A stretch of 64,000 nt of DNA, taken from the NCBI GenBank assembly GCA_002900995.3, contig CM035305.1, positions 930,001-994,000 on the forward strand, in the 5' to 3' direction. Under the pieces are notes generated by a model. It saw only the letters and a list, made by a program, of their open reading frames with translations. It did not search any database and was not told the DNA's origin. The DNA is from Ganoderma boninense (Eukaryota > Basidiomycota > Agaricomycetes > Polyporales > Polyporaceae). This document shows, in pieces, positions 47,057 through 58,112 of this stretch. Each line of letters starts with the position of its first letter. The first letter of the stretch is position 1. A program made the position numbers and the translations under genes.

Positions 47057-47452
47057 GTCGGGGTATGGGTATCGTGGTGCAGGGTGGGAGGGTATCGGGT
47101 TGGAGAGGGCAGTTGGCAGAAGGAGAGCAAACAAGGTTGGCCTCGCGCCAGACGGCGTGCGGCTCCCAAACCGGGAACCACCCTCAACACGCGCGTCCGC
47201 CACGTGACGCCAGCCACAGACGCGTCGAAAACGCGTCCGAGTCGCCCTTGAGCTTCACATGCAACCACAGCCTCAGATCTATTCTCTCCGCCGGGTGCAC
47301 TCCAGCCAAGCGTCAAACCACGCATTAAACCACACGGACGGAGGGTAGACGAGCGGGGTTATCCGCGAGTATAGTACAAGCACGCCGAACACTCGGACAA
47401 CTCGGCCAACATGGACTCGGAGCCTTAACTGGCACCCAACGCTCCAAGCTTG
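47057..47452. other. Intergenic, no gene seen
   Basis: 396 bp. It holds the promoter of the coiled-coil gene and the 3' flank of the serine carboxypeptidase, both minus strand. Confidence 0.55.
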
Positions 47453-49543
47453 TCATCCGATCACATCGAATGGGACATCCCTCACCCATCTGGAAATCAT
47501 GTCCTGCGAACCGGCGATCCGAGCCCTTGTCAGCCCACGAGTCTCCCCATGAAATGCAGCAAACGGAAACCGGACTGACCAATGTGGCCTCGGGCTGGTC
47601 GTGTGGAGCCATGTGTCTAGAAACATCAACGGAGCTTGCGTGAGCCACGACACACACCCGGACCAACAGCCGCACATGTGTGTGTGCGTCTGCGTGAACA
47701 CACGGAGACACACGGCGGCGGCGGAGGCACGTACCCGCCATCGATGATTTGCACAAAGCTGACGTTCCCGGCACCGCGCCCGCCCGCAGTCCGCACTTTT
47801 CCACCCACTTCGCCCGTTATCTCCGTTATGAACGGTAGCAGCGGCGCGTCCGCAAAGTCTTCGTGATGCTTATGTTTGAGCCTCGCCATCCAGTTCTCGA
47901 TGCCCTATACGACGATGTGAGGCACCATGACAGGAGGAATCACTGGTGAACTCACGATGTGGTTGCACACGCCATCTGAAAAGATGATCTCGATTCAGTC
48001 GTGTGACATAGGTCTCCCAGCTTAATGAACGTACCTGTGTCGCCTGCGAACGCCAACAGTCGTATGTCAGCCTGTATGAGCTCAGGAAGGAGCGCCGCGC
48101 TGTTATGCATGGCTTGGCCCTGCGCGTAGAAGCCCAAGTTGGTCGTCATGTTGCACGACACGAACTTGTCAACGGGGCTGTGGTCTACGCCCAGCGCTCG
48201 CTTCACATCTGGCTGGTTCATCCACTCCGTAATCCAATTGACCTCCTCGTAGCACACCCCATTCGGGTCCTTGCAGGGTATGCGAAGGTCATATGGGTTC
48301 TTTTTGGACACTGAGCAAAATCCATCAGCACACAGCATGGTGCACCTACAGGAATATCGAATACACCACTCACGACCCGCAGCGTTCTGGATGCGCAACC
48401 AGCAGTATGCCGTCGCCGGCCCACACGTCGCCTTGCTCTCAAACCTGTAGCAGCTCTCGATCATCCTCTTGCACACGGGCATCTCGGCCCTCAGCGCGCG
48501 GCACACCGCGCTATCCTTCTGGAACGGCGGGTACGGCGCCCGCTCGCACATGTACTCAGGTATGCTCTCGAACTGCGTCGCAGGCTCCGTCAAGCCGTTC
48601 GCCAGGATCAGGCTCGCGAGGTTGACGTGCTTCTGGCCAGGGAACGGCGCATATATCCTGCGCTTGTTCATCTTGTGCACGTAGCTCGCGATGTGCGGGC
48701 CGTAGTGCCCGCCCCAGCTCTCCGCGGCGAGGTGGAACGGCTGCCCGGCGTACTGCGGGAAGCTGGACACGAAGAGCTGCAGGAACGCGTAGACGTCGAC
48801 GGCGAGGTCCGCGAGCGTGTTCACTTTGGAGTGGTCGGACGCGTAGGAGTAGCCGGTGCCGATGGGCTCGTCCAGGAAGATCATGTTCGCGACGTTCGTC
48901 CACGAGTGCGGGTTCGGGGCCGTCGTGTTGGGGGAGGTGATCGTGCAGGGGCCGTTCTCGAAGAGGAGGCCGGTCGTCGAGCTGCAGCCGGGCCCGCCGT
49001 TGAGCCACATCATGAGCGGGGCTGACTCTGGATTTTTGCGAGCTTCAAAGAACCTGGAAGGATAGGCAAAGTCAGAGACACGGCTTGTGAGAAACGTACT
49101 TGGGGCTCCACCAAAAGAACAGATGGCGGGTGTCGGAAATGTCGAGGTATCCCGAGTACTGCTTCACAGTCGGGTCACATATTTCAGGGCTGGTGACCCG
49201 TAGGCGATAGTTCGAGAACGCAGGATGCGAAAACTGACGGTCTGGCACAGTCAATCCCTTCGTCAGTTGTGATGTTTAAACATGTAAATGAGATGTCGCA
49301 TCTTTGGTACTCACAAAGTATGCCATCCTTCATGAAGGTACTCGAAAGCTCGTCTTGCTTTCCCCATTCTTCAGGAACGGATCCAATGGGATGTTCACGT
49401 TCAAACGCGTCGGTGAATGCGTGTTGAGATGGTGCGACATCCTCGGCGACGCGAAACGCGGCGTCTGACTTTGAGTTCGAAAGGCCGTTGGCGCTCCCGC
49501 CAAGCAACACCGCGGCAACGGATAGGGCAGCAGTCCAGCGCAT
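47453..49543 (-). CDS. Serine carboxypeptidase (peptidase family S10, CPY-like), secreted or vacuolar
   Basis: Removes C-terminal residues from peptides in acidic compartments. Exons: 49543-49315, 49241-49100, 49053-48374, 48310-48035, 47975-47956, 47904-47735, 47616-47580, 47503-47453; about 534 residues. The N-terminus MRWTAALSVAAVLLGGSANG is a signal peptide, followed by a propeptide-like part. Family hallmarks: KQYSGYLDI, MWLNGGPGCSS, DEPIGTGYSY, nucleophile Ser in LAAESWGGHYGP (the usual ESYGG has Trp for Tyr), catalytic Asp in FAGDTDGVCNH, and catalytic His in GGHMAPHDQPE. Cysteines fit the usual disulphides. The donor ending exon 2 is ambiguous: the strong GTACGT site keeps four extra residues (WSPK) compared with an upstream GTGGAG site. 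Exon 5 is only 20 nt but supplies the DGVCNHI motif. Confidence 0.95.
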
Positions 49544-51299
49544 CGCTGGCGAGAGTGCGGATCGTCGAGGAGTGTGCTGTAACGGCGGTCAACACACGGA
49601 GTGTTCGATAACCAGCGTCAAACACGGCTCCGCCGTCTCCCTCATGACTTGAATGACCGCAGCGCTCCAGGTTCGGTAGGCATGCGAAGAAATAGATTCC
49701 CCCAGGGGCCGTGCGCAGTGATCTTCAAGTTCAGTCGAATTTTGTGCGGGGTTCAAGGCCCCAAATATTGCAGCCTTTCACTAAGAGATTTCCAATAACA
49801 GAATACCGTGTCCTACGAGCTTAAAGGAAGCATAGATGCATCGTCAGGCGTTCGCGCGAGTGGTGATGGTCAAGCTATGTACGGGTCCGGGTCAAGTTGT
49901 GCATGGGCGCTTCTTCTTCTCGTTCTAGGCTCTCCAAACGGTAGCGCTCGTCAAGTTGCCGTTGAGACGAGCTCCTTTCAATTTCCTTCCTCCATGTCTG
50001 TCACGGCTTCCAACTGTACGTCGTACGTCCTACTCTTGCTCTCGCGCTCATATATGCTGGCTAAATCCTTTGTCTCCTGCGATCTCGGGTCATGGCCGAA
50101 TTCGAAGAAAATCGGAACACTGGCCCCTTTAGATATCATGCATATATGCCGATCGAGAGGCCAATCGGACAATTTCAAGAGTACATGCATGCAGCGAGTC
50201 GGGTTTTGCGCCTACTGGGATAACCAAACAAGATGGTCAACTTAGGTCATAGCGCGCTGAACGCAGGCCGGCGCGCCAGGTCTAGTACTTGCACACTCGC
50301 AGGTTCCTCTGCGTGCCGAGAGAGATTCGTGCCACTACAAGGTGCCCCCCCTGAAGTTTGAACACAATTGTGCTGCCTTCGGCGCTCAGCGATCCGTCGA
50401 ACGCGACGATCCTGTGCGTTTAACTCTTTCTGCCGATCGTCTGGAGTTTTGAGTCCCTCCAGGCACAAGTTGAGCCGCCGAAGCTGCTTCCAATAAGCTC
50501 AACGCTCATTCCACTTTTACCTTTGCAGATCCCAGTATACCCAAGCTATACTCCATGCATGGCGTATAACTATCACATGTTTCGCCTTTGCTGATTTTCG
50601 TCATCGCAGTTCGGAAGGCGACCTATCTGCGCGATGACGTCGTCCTCGAGCCATACTCTAACTTGAATATTCCGACGGCTACACTGCCACAGTGCGGTTC
50701 AGGCGACGCCACCAAGTTATTGGCCCCGCTGGGTGGCGTTGGCATGAGGAAAACATGCACTTCTCGAGGCACAGAACTGGTCGGACGCAGTTGTCATGGT
50801 TTTCAGTATGTCATTTGACCTATGACGTTCCGTCTCCGAAGATCGTGGTCTTCCAAGAATCATATAGGGAACGAGCGTAGTAAGTATCTGTACATCTCCT
50901 AATGGACAAGCATCTGACCCCCAGAAACAGACTTCGATCATGTAATACAACAGAACCAGCGTCCCTGAGAAAGCTGAAAGCAAGTATAGAGCTACAAACG
51001 ATGGGCGGCCCGAGAGGCGAGAGGCTCATCGGCCCCATTTCACCCCCCGGGCTCAATTATACTGCTACAGGGCGAGGCCACCACATCCTCCGTGCGTCCC
51101 TGGATGTCAACGCGAGTGTGTGGTATATGGACGTACTGGTATACAAGAAATCTGAAGAAAGATCATCGTCAAAGTAAAGTCAAGTCGAGTCAAGTCAAGT
51201 CAATTGTCGGCCAGACAACCTCCGAAGCCCTCGACGTCGACGTCGATCTCCCATGAGGATCGTATCCGAGTCCTCACTCTCCCAGACGCGCCGTCTCTC
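49544..51299. other. 1.75-kb intergenic stretch, no gene recognised
   Basis: Lower GC than its surroundings, with only short or overlapping frames (the longest is about 145 codons at 49808-50245, without recognisable content). It ends near a small AGTCA-type tandem repeat at about 51176-51204. Confidence 0.5.
51176..51204. repeat. Short tandem repeat of an AAGTC/GAGTC unit
   Basis: Five to six copies of a 5-nt unit (AAGTC with one GAGTC variant) in a row, about 95 bp from the end of the RS/proline-rich ORF. Confidence 0.8.
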
Positions 51300-51959
51300 T
51301 CAGAAGCCCCCGAGGCAACCTTCGTCGCGATCTGGCGAGAAGGCACCCCTCTCCCTCCCCCGCCGCTCTATGCGCGCCTCGCCAGATCGATGACGGCCCC
51401 TGGCATGATACGAGGCAAAACGAGGCGACGCAACGGGCAGCGGCGCAGGGGGGCCATCGGGCTTCACGAGTGTACGCAGTCTCCCCATCGCCGCTTCAGG
51501 CAACTGCAGGGGCATCGAGCGGGAGACGGGCACGGGCACGGGCACGAAGCCAGCCAGGCCTGCGCCCGCCTGCGGGGGCGTCATGACGAGCTCGTCCGAC
51601 TCGTCCGACGGCGACAAGTCGTGGACGAGTGGTGGGGGGTCGAAATCTATGGGGGCCAAGTCATGCGCGGGGTCGTCTGAGGGCTCGGGCACGCACGCCT
51701 CGTACGCCCGGGGGTGGAAGTAGCTGCCCTTTGCCGGTCCCTCGTCCGACCTAGCGCGCGCCCCACGCTCCCTCCCGCGGCTACGGCTGCGGCTGCGGCT
51801 GCGCCGGCGCCCACGACGCTCGCTAGGCTCCTCGGAATCGGGGGATGGGATGTGCAGCCTGCGCTCGCCGCGGCGCGGGAGCTGGACGACGTTCGGGGAG
51901 ATGGCGATGGGCTTGCGGTCGTAGGTGGTGGGGGAGTGTGTGGGGTATGTAGACGACAT
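51300..51959 (-). CDS. Orphan RS- and proline-rich low-complexity protein
   Basis: An intronless frame of 219 residues from the ATG at 51959; an in-frame ATG at 51998 would add 13. It reads MSSTYPTHSPTTYDRKPIAI, an [19 protein letters not shown] block, then acidic/proline segments (LAPIDFDPPPLVHDLSPSDE), a VPVPVPVS repeat and MPLQLPEAAMGRLRTL. The mix of local repeats with ordered-looking acidic and proline segments in a single strand-specific frame suggests a real disordered protein, and the RS block hints at RNA-related work. No family was recognised. The C-terminus could continue through an unseen intron. Confidence 0.42.
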   Translation of the reverse strand: MSSTYPTHSPTTYDRKPIAISPNVVQLPRRGERRLHIPSPDSEEPSERRGRRRSRSRSRSRGRERGARARSDEGPAKGSYFHPRAYEACVPEPSDDPAHDLAPIDFDPPPLVHDLSPSDESDELVMTPPQAGAGLAGFVPVPVPVSRSMPLQLPEAAMGRLRTLVKPDGPPAPLPVASPRFASYHARGRHRSGEARIERRGRERGAFSPDRDEGCLGGF

Positions 51960-53365
51960 GCCAGGGTGGGGGGAAAATGGACGTGGGGGGAGAAGCACGG
52001 CCCCCCGCCGCTGCGGGAGAATGGGAGGGCGGGGGTGCGGAATGGTGATATATCGCGTTTCAGGATCGGGTGTGGGATGCGACTGCGATTTGACTTGGGG
52101 CCGGGGTGAGCCATCTCTGTGTGCGATGAGCAGTGGATTGGTAGGGCAGAGACGAGAGGAACTATACCAGTTGGCGATTGAAGCTTATATTGAAGGCCGG
52201 GCGAATTGAAAAGGTATCGGACAGTACAGGCGGGAATGGCCGCTGCACGGCCATGCAACGGAGGGATCGAGACAGGAGTCAAACGATGGACGGCGTTAGC
52301 TGGGGAAGAGCGTAATGAGAGACTCATAAGTGTTGAATGTCGTAGACGCTGCCGGGAGCGAAGCCCCTCAAGATGGCAAGTTTCATATATGTACGCGAAA
52401 TTTGCAGGCAGTGCATTGTGGCATCTTGGAAGTGCGAAGCACGAGCGTCCCGTAACCTGGGCGTTCCGTGTCAACAAGGTCACTCCACAGCTCCACCTTT
52501 GCCCGGCGGTCGACGCTTAGATTGATATCTTCAGCGCATCACCCACACTTCGCATAGTACCAGTGCCTTTCGAGGATTCAGCATGGACCCGGAGTCCTCA
52601 GAAGCCTTAGCAAGGCTAGTCAGTACACCATCCGAAGCTCTGGCTGACAGATCATTTCTCCCGAGGGGATGACGAAGCATGCAGGGAGAAAGGAAAGCTT
52701 GCTGCTTGTGGAGTGGGAGACGAGGAGAGACCTTCGCGTAAGGACTCGGAAGTACCGGCCCAAAAAGGAAGCACGGCACAACGGCATCCGAGCACAGCCT
52801 CGACGCCACTTGGCCAGGGTTATTAGCCACAAAACTACATGAACCGTGGGCCATGGAGTAGATTCGACTGCCTTGAGGACATGCTCGCGCCTCACGCTCG
52901 TATGTCAAAGAATCGTTGGTCAATGATTTGCGGGCAGGATGGACAGCTGACCACGACGTCCTGCCGCGGCGTTGAGTAGTGGGCTGCTACCTTCACAGTG
53001 GCACACCACACCCAAAGAGGGCAGGCGTTATCGGATCAACTAGGGAGGTCGTCCGGACCGCATGGGGGTCACCATGTTGGCAGCGTATGTATGCGGCTTT
53101 ACCCAAAATCCTGTTACACACCTGATTATTCCTCTAATCGATGCTAGTAAGTAGTCGTCTTGGGGCGGTTGGGTGGCAACGTGCACGAAGCCAGCCCACT
53201 CAACGTCACCCCGGTGGAGCTGATGGTATATGCGAATGCGCAGATCATGTGGAGTCGAAACAAACAGGAAAAAAATGCGTGTGAGTGATGGTAGTGACTG
53301 TGGAGTAGGAAGAAGCAGCAGCAGGCGGGAGCGACGATCGTGTCAGCGACCGCCTTCAACTAGCT
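51960..53365. other. Intergenic, no gene recognised
   Basis: 1.4 kb. It holds the promoter of the RS-rich ORF and the 3' flank of the DUF726 gene. A 130-codon minus-strand frame (52531-52923) has no recognisable content. Confidence 0.5.
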
Positions 53366-56300
53366 TCAACTCTGCCATGGGTTCAGGTCAAGCGTGCTCG
53401 ATGTTGGCTGTTTCTTCCCGCTCTGATATGGATTGCCGATGGCCCACGGATCACGGGATAGCGATGGCGTTGTTGTCGAGGGAGAGAATGTTATCGATCC
53501 GTCCACGCCGCCAAACGACAACCCCGGCAACGCGGCAGAGGCGAACGAGTTATTTGGCGGCGCCGGCAGACCATCCGAACGCAGCCCACCTGACCTTGCG
53601 CTTGCGAACGGATTCGACAGCACGTCCGTTGACGCCATTGCGCTGGGGTTGGATGGCATATGGTATCCGCGGAGCGCCCCATACGATGTTGGCAAAGGGT
53701 CGGGGTCGTTTGTGGGCCAAAACGACCCGTCACTGCCTCCGAATGTTATTGTGGGCTGTCGCGATGAAGGTGCGGGGGTAACAAACGATGCCACGTCGGC
53801 TTCTTCTGCGGCTGATACGTTGTTCAAGGATACCGATCTTGGCATCAGAGGAGCAAGACCCGTTCGAGGAGTGCTTGGTCCTGCGACAGCTTCCTCATGC
53901 GGGACCGGCGGAAGATCGTGCGATACCCGTGGCTTTGGAGTGAGTGGTGAGCGAGGGGGTTCCAGTATGGGTGGAGGCGCAGAGCCTGTGCGCTGCGTGG
54001 GCGGCGAGCCAATGGATGACGGGGGTAAGCGGGTAGCTTGGGGCGCTTGGACTTCGTCGGGATTCGAACCCGACTTGGTCAACACCTGCTGGATCGCAGC
54101 AAAATCGAAGCCGGCATGCACGGGAATCGCTGCCGAACCTACATCGCCCTCACGAGGCGTGCTAGTAGATGGGGTCTTCGGTGAGGTCGGAGCCTGTGGC
54201 ACCGCTGATGGCAGGGTTGGCGTTGCGGCGCTCTCTCGGGGAGGGAGGTCATCATCGTCCGTAGTATGTGAGTCTTGGGAAGTTCGTGTCTTCGCGGTAG
54301 CGACGGCCGCCGAAGATGGCGGACGTGAAACCGACTGAGACATACTGGACGTCTTCTTCTTCCGCCCGAACCAGCCCTTCTTCTCTTTCTCCTCCCCTTC
54401 CCTGACGACCACACGGTCGCCCTCGAAATCAGGCTCCTGTGGCACGCGCGAGAACAGTCAAAATTTATAACGGCTAGATCGCATTCGGCTCTCGTGCGTA
54501 CCTCTGGCTCGTCGAAGTAGTCCGCCGACACCGGGAAGCCCAGTTGATCAAGAATGAGCGGCATGAAGGTCCGATAGCTCATGTGTCCCGCGATCTTGTC
54601 CGTTACATCCACGTTCTCAAGGTCTGGGACGCTCTGGACTGCGCGTAGTCCGGCAACGGTGTTCAGGCCACCGCTAGTGGCGCGGAACAAGTAGTTCAGC
54701 ACCCAGTCATTCCGTGCATAGCCGTTCACGAAACGTCCGGAAACGACGGAGCGGACCTCAAGCCAGGTGCTCAGCGGGGCAGTCACAGTGGCACCAAGCA
54801 GGATTACGTCTTGCACGACACCATACATGCCTTTCTTCGCCAGCTCGACGAGTGCGTAGAAAATGACCCTAGCGCCTAGCGAGAAGCCAATGAGGGTTAT
54901 GGGTCGGACTCCGAGGTATCGGCGTATGAGCACATCTGCAAGGACGCTCCCCGCTGACTTCGCGCGATCGAGGGCATTTGACCACGGGTTGTCAATCAAA
55001 TAACCAAGCTTGGTGAGGACTGAATGTGGAGAGATTAGCACCGTAGCCTGTCAGAGCTCATTGTATATCCGGTACTGACTGATAGGCCATTGGAGGGCAC
55101 TCATGAGCGCTGTCATCACGGTTGCTTGTAACGCCGTCTGTGCAAGCTGCGTCAGTACTTCGCTGGTGAGGATCTTGAGCGCGCTTCCGGTTTCTCGAAT
55201 CATCTCGGGCTCCCAGAGGACGCTAAACACGTCCCCAACGACAGGGTCGAGTACGCTGAATGGAAGACGGACGTCGTCAAGAGGACCGGTCATGAATCTG
55301 CGAAAACGTTGAGGCACCGCAGGCAACCAAAATTAAGCTCTGTACTTACCCGGACACTGTAATTATGCAATTTACCCGCTTGTGGTTATGCAAGGGCAGG
55401 ATGTCGAAAGTGCGGACATACTGCGTCCTCCGTGCCATGCCCCGAGCCGCAATGCTGGATCCTGTTACGACTCCTCCTGTCGTAATTACAGCTGCGCCGC
55501 CAACCCCAGTGAGAAAGCCTGATGTTCCAGCGATGCCTACTGTCGCAAACGCGGCACCGAGGCCTGCCCCGATGACAGGAGCCAGAAGCCCCGCCGACAG
55601 ACCGATGACAAGGCCACCACCTGGATACCCAGGCACGTTAGACAAGGATGATTACGATATATGCGGGGGGCTTACCGAGTGTCGCCAGACCGAGCATCAT
55701 GTAACGCCGCTTCTTGGAGTTCTTCTGAACGCCCTGAATAGAATCTTGTTGCTCCAGCTTCTCAACGCCCTCCTGGATCTCAAGCGTCTCTGTCACACGA
55801 CGCTCAAATTTTACCACATCCAGCCAGCCTAGCCCAAGCTTTAGCGCCACATTCTCCAGGAGAACGCGTGACCGTGCGTCGTACACGCTGTCGGCAATCA
55901 GAACGAGAAACAGGTCGCATAGAACGGTCCACCGAATGTCAAGTGTGACGTCCTTGTCGGCGGCTGAGAGATGTGTGCTGACGCCAGGCATGACCGGAGC
56001 CGCAGTATCTTCGAGGACTTTAGCGGTCGTCTGCTGAGGCTTTGGAGGAACTGGAGGAGCTCGAGTAGTGTAGGCTGGAGGAGGAGAGTCTGGGGGTGTA
56101 GAGCTGTTGTCCGAGATATCCGCCGATTCCTTCGCTGCTTCCTCTGCGCGCAGTTCAGCCTGCCGACGCGCCTCTGCAGGATCGTACTCCGGGTTTGCGA
56201 CAGTATGAGTAGTCATGAGCGGTGGTACGAGATCTTTCGCTTCGATTCCGTGCTGCCCGAGGCTCTCGATCATCTTCTGCTCTAACGGGTTTGTTCAGTG

Positions 56301-56908
56301 CGAGGTGTACCTTTGCGGAGGATGGACGGTTCACCTTCGGTCGCAAGTTCCATATGATAGTATAATCGCCCCATGATCTTCAGTGCCCACAACTCCATAT
56401 TCTGTATCGCCTTCTTCAGCTCCTTTCGCTTGACATTCTTCAGCCGGTCCACCATCTCCTTGGTCGTAAGCTGACATAGGCCGACGTAGGCGACACGTTG
56501 CGCCTCCGTGAGCATGTCCTTCGTCTGCTGCATCTGACTGAGCGGAGTCATAGCTTTGTCTTCGTCGAAGAGGTATCGTGTGCGTAGGTGTACTTCGTCC
56601 GTATCGTCCTCCTCATTGATGCGTATTCGGGTGTACTCGCTCTCGTTCTGATCCGCTCGTGTCCTCCACTCGGTACCCGTGTAATCGACATCCAGCAGCT
56701 CTCCAGTGGCGTTGCTCCCGCTCGCGGCCGACACAGAATCCTTCTTCGTTGGAGGGACGTAGTGGTACTTCTTCTGATCTTCCTCGTCCAGTCCTCCGGC
56801 GAGGTCATCGTCCGCGCGGACGATGGGCATGTCTTGCCAGCCTTCATCGTCATCATCAAACAGGTCGGGTTCTATTGGGGCGATAGGAGGCGCAGACAGG
56901 ACGGGCAT
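53366..56908 (-). CDS. DUF726 / TMCO4 family membrane alpha/beta-hydrolase-like protein (Mil1-like)
   Basis: 1085 residues in 6 exons: 56908-56335, 56281-55676, 55620-55350, 55297-55080, 55019-54502, 54436-53366. An acidic N-terminus (EPDLFDDDDEGWQDMPI) precedes a helical domain (TKEMVDRLKNVKRKELKKAI). A hydrophobic glycine-rich membrane region follows (GGGLVIGLSAGLLAPVIGAG, then GTSGFLTGVGGAAVITTGGV). The hydrolase-like core has VRPITLIGFSLGARVIFYAL with a G-x-S-x-G nucleophile elbow and VVQDVILLGATVTAPLSTW. The order matches TMCO4 and yeast Mil1 (YFL034W), which has been linked to the AP-1 adaptor; enzymatic activity is unproven in the family. The last exon adds a 350-residue Ser/Pro-rich tail ending NPWQS, probably disordered. 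A second in-frame ATG lies upstream near 57046; 56908 is preferred because the acidic N-terminus begins there. Confidence 0.9.
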
Positions 56909-57210
56909 TCCAGGAAGCAAGCGAGATGGACGGGGGTGAGATTCAAGAGACGAGGATGGCCGCCTCGGACAAGCATGTCTCATTAGGCGCCCATACACAG
57001 ATGCGATGATCCGCGGCAGGCTGAGGATATGCGCCGTCGCCGCCAAGTCGCGGCCCCGGCAGGCGACCTCGGGCTACGAGCCAGCATACGACATGCACGG
57101 ACAGCAATTTCTCAGAAACGGACGGGACGGTCGTTCTCAGGGAAACGAGCGCGTGCGGGGGAATGCCTGGTGATACAACAGGGTGTCTAGGAAATACACA
57201 CATGAAGGTT
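56909..57210. other. Spacer between the DUF726 gene and SRP14
   Basis: 302 bp. Promoter of the DUF726 gene and 3' flank of SRP14 (same strand). No gene was seen. Confidence 0.55.
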
Positions 57211-57868
57211 TTAGGACGCCTTCGCCCTCGCCTTCGCCTCCTCCCTTTCCTGAGCCCTCTTCTTCGATTCCTCCAGTCGAGCGGCCTGCTTCAGCTTTCG
57301 CTGCCGCTTTTTCCTGCCAGCTCCTCGCTTAGGACCCTCGATGGCGATCTCCTCTTGCAATCGGCGTTTTCGACGCGCCGCGTCCTCCTGCCGTTGCTTT
57401 TCACGCTTCTTGTCCCGTTTTCGGAGAGTTGACATCGACGACTTCAGAAGCGTCCCATACGCGGCGTGGAACTTCTCTAAATCGGCAGGCTGAACCTACC
57501 GTTCTTCCCGTGTTTGATCGAATGCAGAAGACGAGGACTGGATGGACTTACCACCGTCGAGATCTTGACGTCGTTCCCGTCAGTTGCTCGGACGAGACAT
57601 GGATATTCCTTGGTGGAATCGTCCTTGGAGGACATGTGGGCATCGCCGCCCTCATGCAACACTGTGAGATTACTGATGAGAAGCGCCAATTACTTTCAAC
57701 CAAACAACAATGCATACATCGTGTATGCGTGAGCCATATTGAACTGGATTTCTCGCTCGACTCGAAGAGTGTCGACAATTGTTTTAGGAACTGTGCAACC
57801 ATCACATAAATCAGCGACCCTACGAGAGAGTCGACAGTACTCACTGTGTCGTTATCGACCAGCTGCAT
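57211..57868 (-). CDS. SRP14: Signal recognition particle 14 kDa subunit
   Basis: Alu-domain protein of the cytosolic SRP, which slows elongation while nascent chains are targeted to the ER. 156 residues in 4 exons: 57868-57845, 57790-57718, 57661-57552, 57474-57211. It begins MQLVDNDT, then FLKQLSTLFESSEKSSSIWL, THTRLLHEGG, and the family core KEYPCLVRATDGNDVKISTV followed by KFHAAYGTLLKSSMSTLRKR. The C-terminus is a long Lys/Arg/Glu tail ending ARAKAS, as in other fungal SRP14 proteins. The third intron must end at TTTAGAG for the frame to hold, a slightly unusual acceptor. It is divergent from the siroheme synthase gene. Confidence 0.9.
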
Positions 57869-58112
57869 TGGAGCTGGGCCTGGGAGGGTCAACCCAAGTC
57901 TACAGGCGCCCTCTCCTCGATGGAGGTGCGTGACAGCGCCGGATAAGGCAACGTCTCCCACGCTTGCCGAGAGACGGCGGATTGCTTCAGTATTGCTTAT
58001 CGTTGCGCATACTTTGCACTCTTCGGAGTCTTTTCTTCCACCGGCCAGTTCATCCAATGGCGCTCCTCGCAATGTCTCCGACCTTGACCACTTTCCCCCA
58101 TTACCACACACC
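57869..58112. promoter_or_regulatory. Divergent promoter between SRP14 and siroheme synthase
   Basis: 244 bp between opposite start codons must hold both promoters. The plus strand in front of 58113 is CT-rich. No specific site was assigned. Confidence 0.45.

Noticed and set aside
54056..54076. tRNA-like B-box (GGTTCGAATCC on the minus strand)
   Set aside because: It lies inside the coding tail of the DUF726 protein (codons GSNPDE), with no A-box, acceptor stem or anticodon arm around it.
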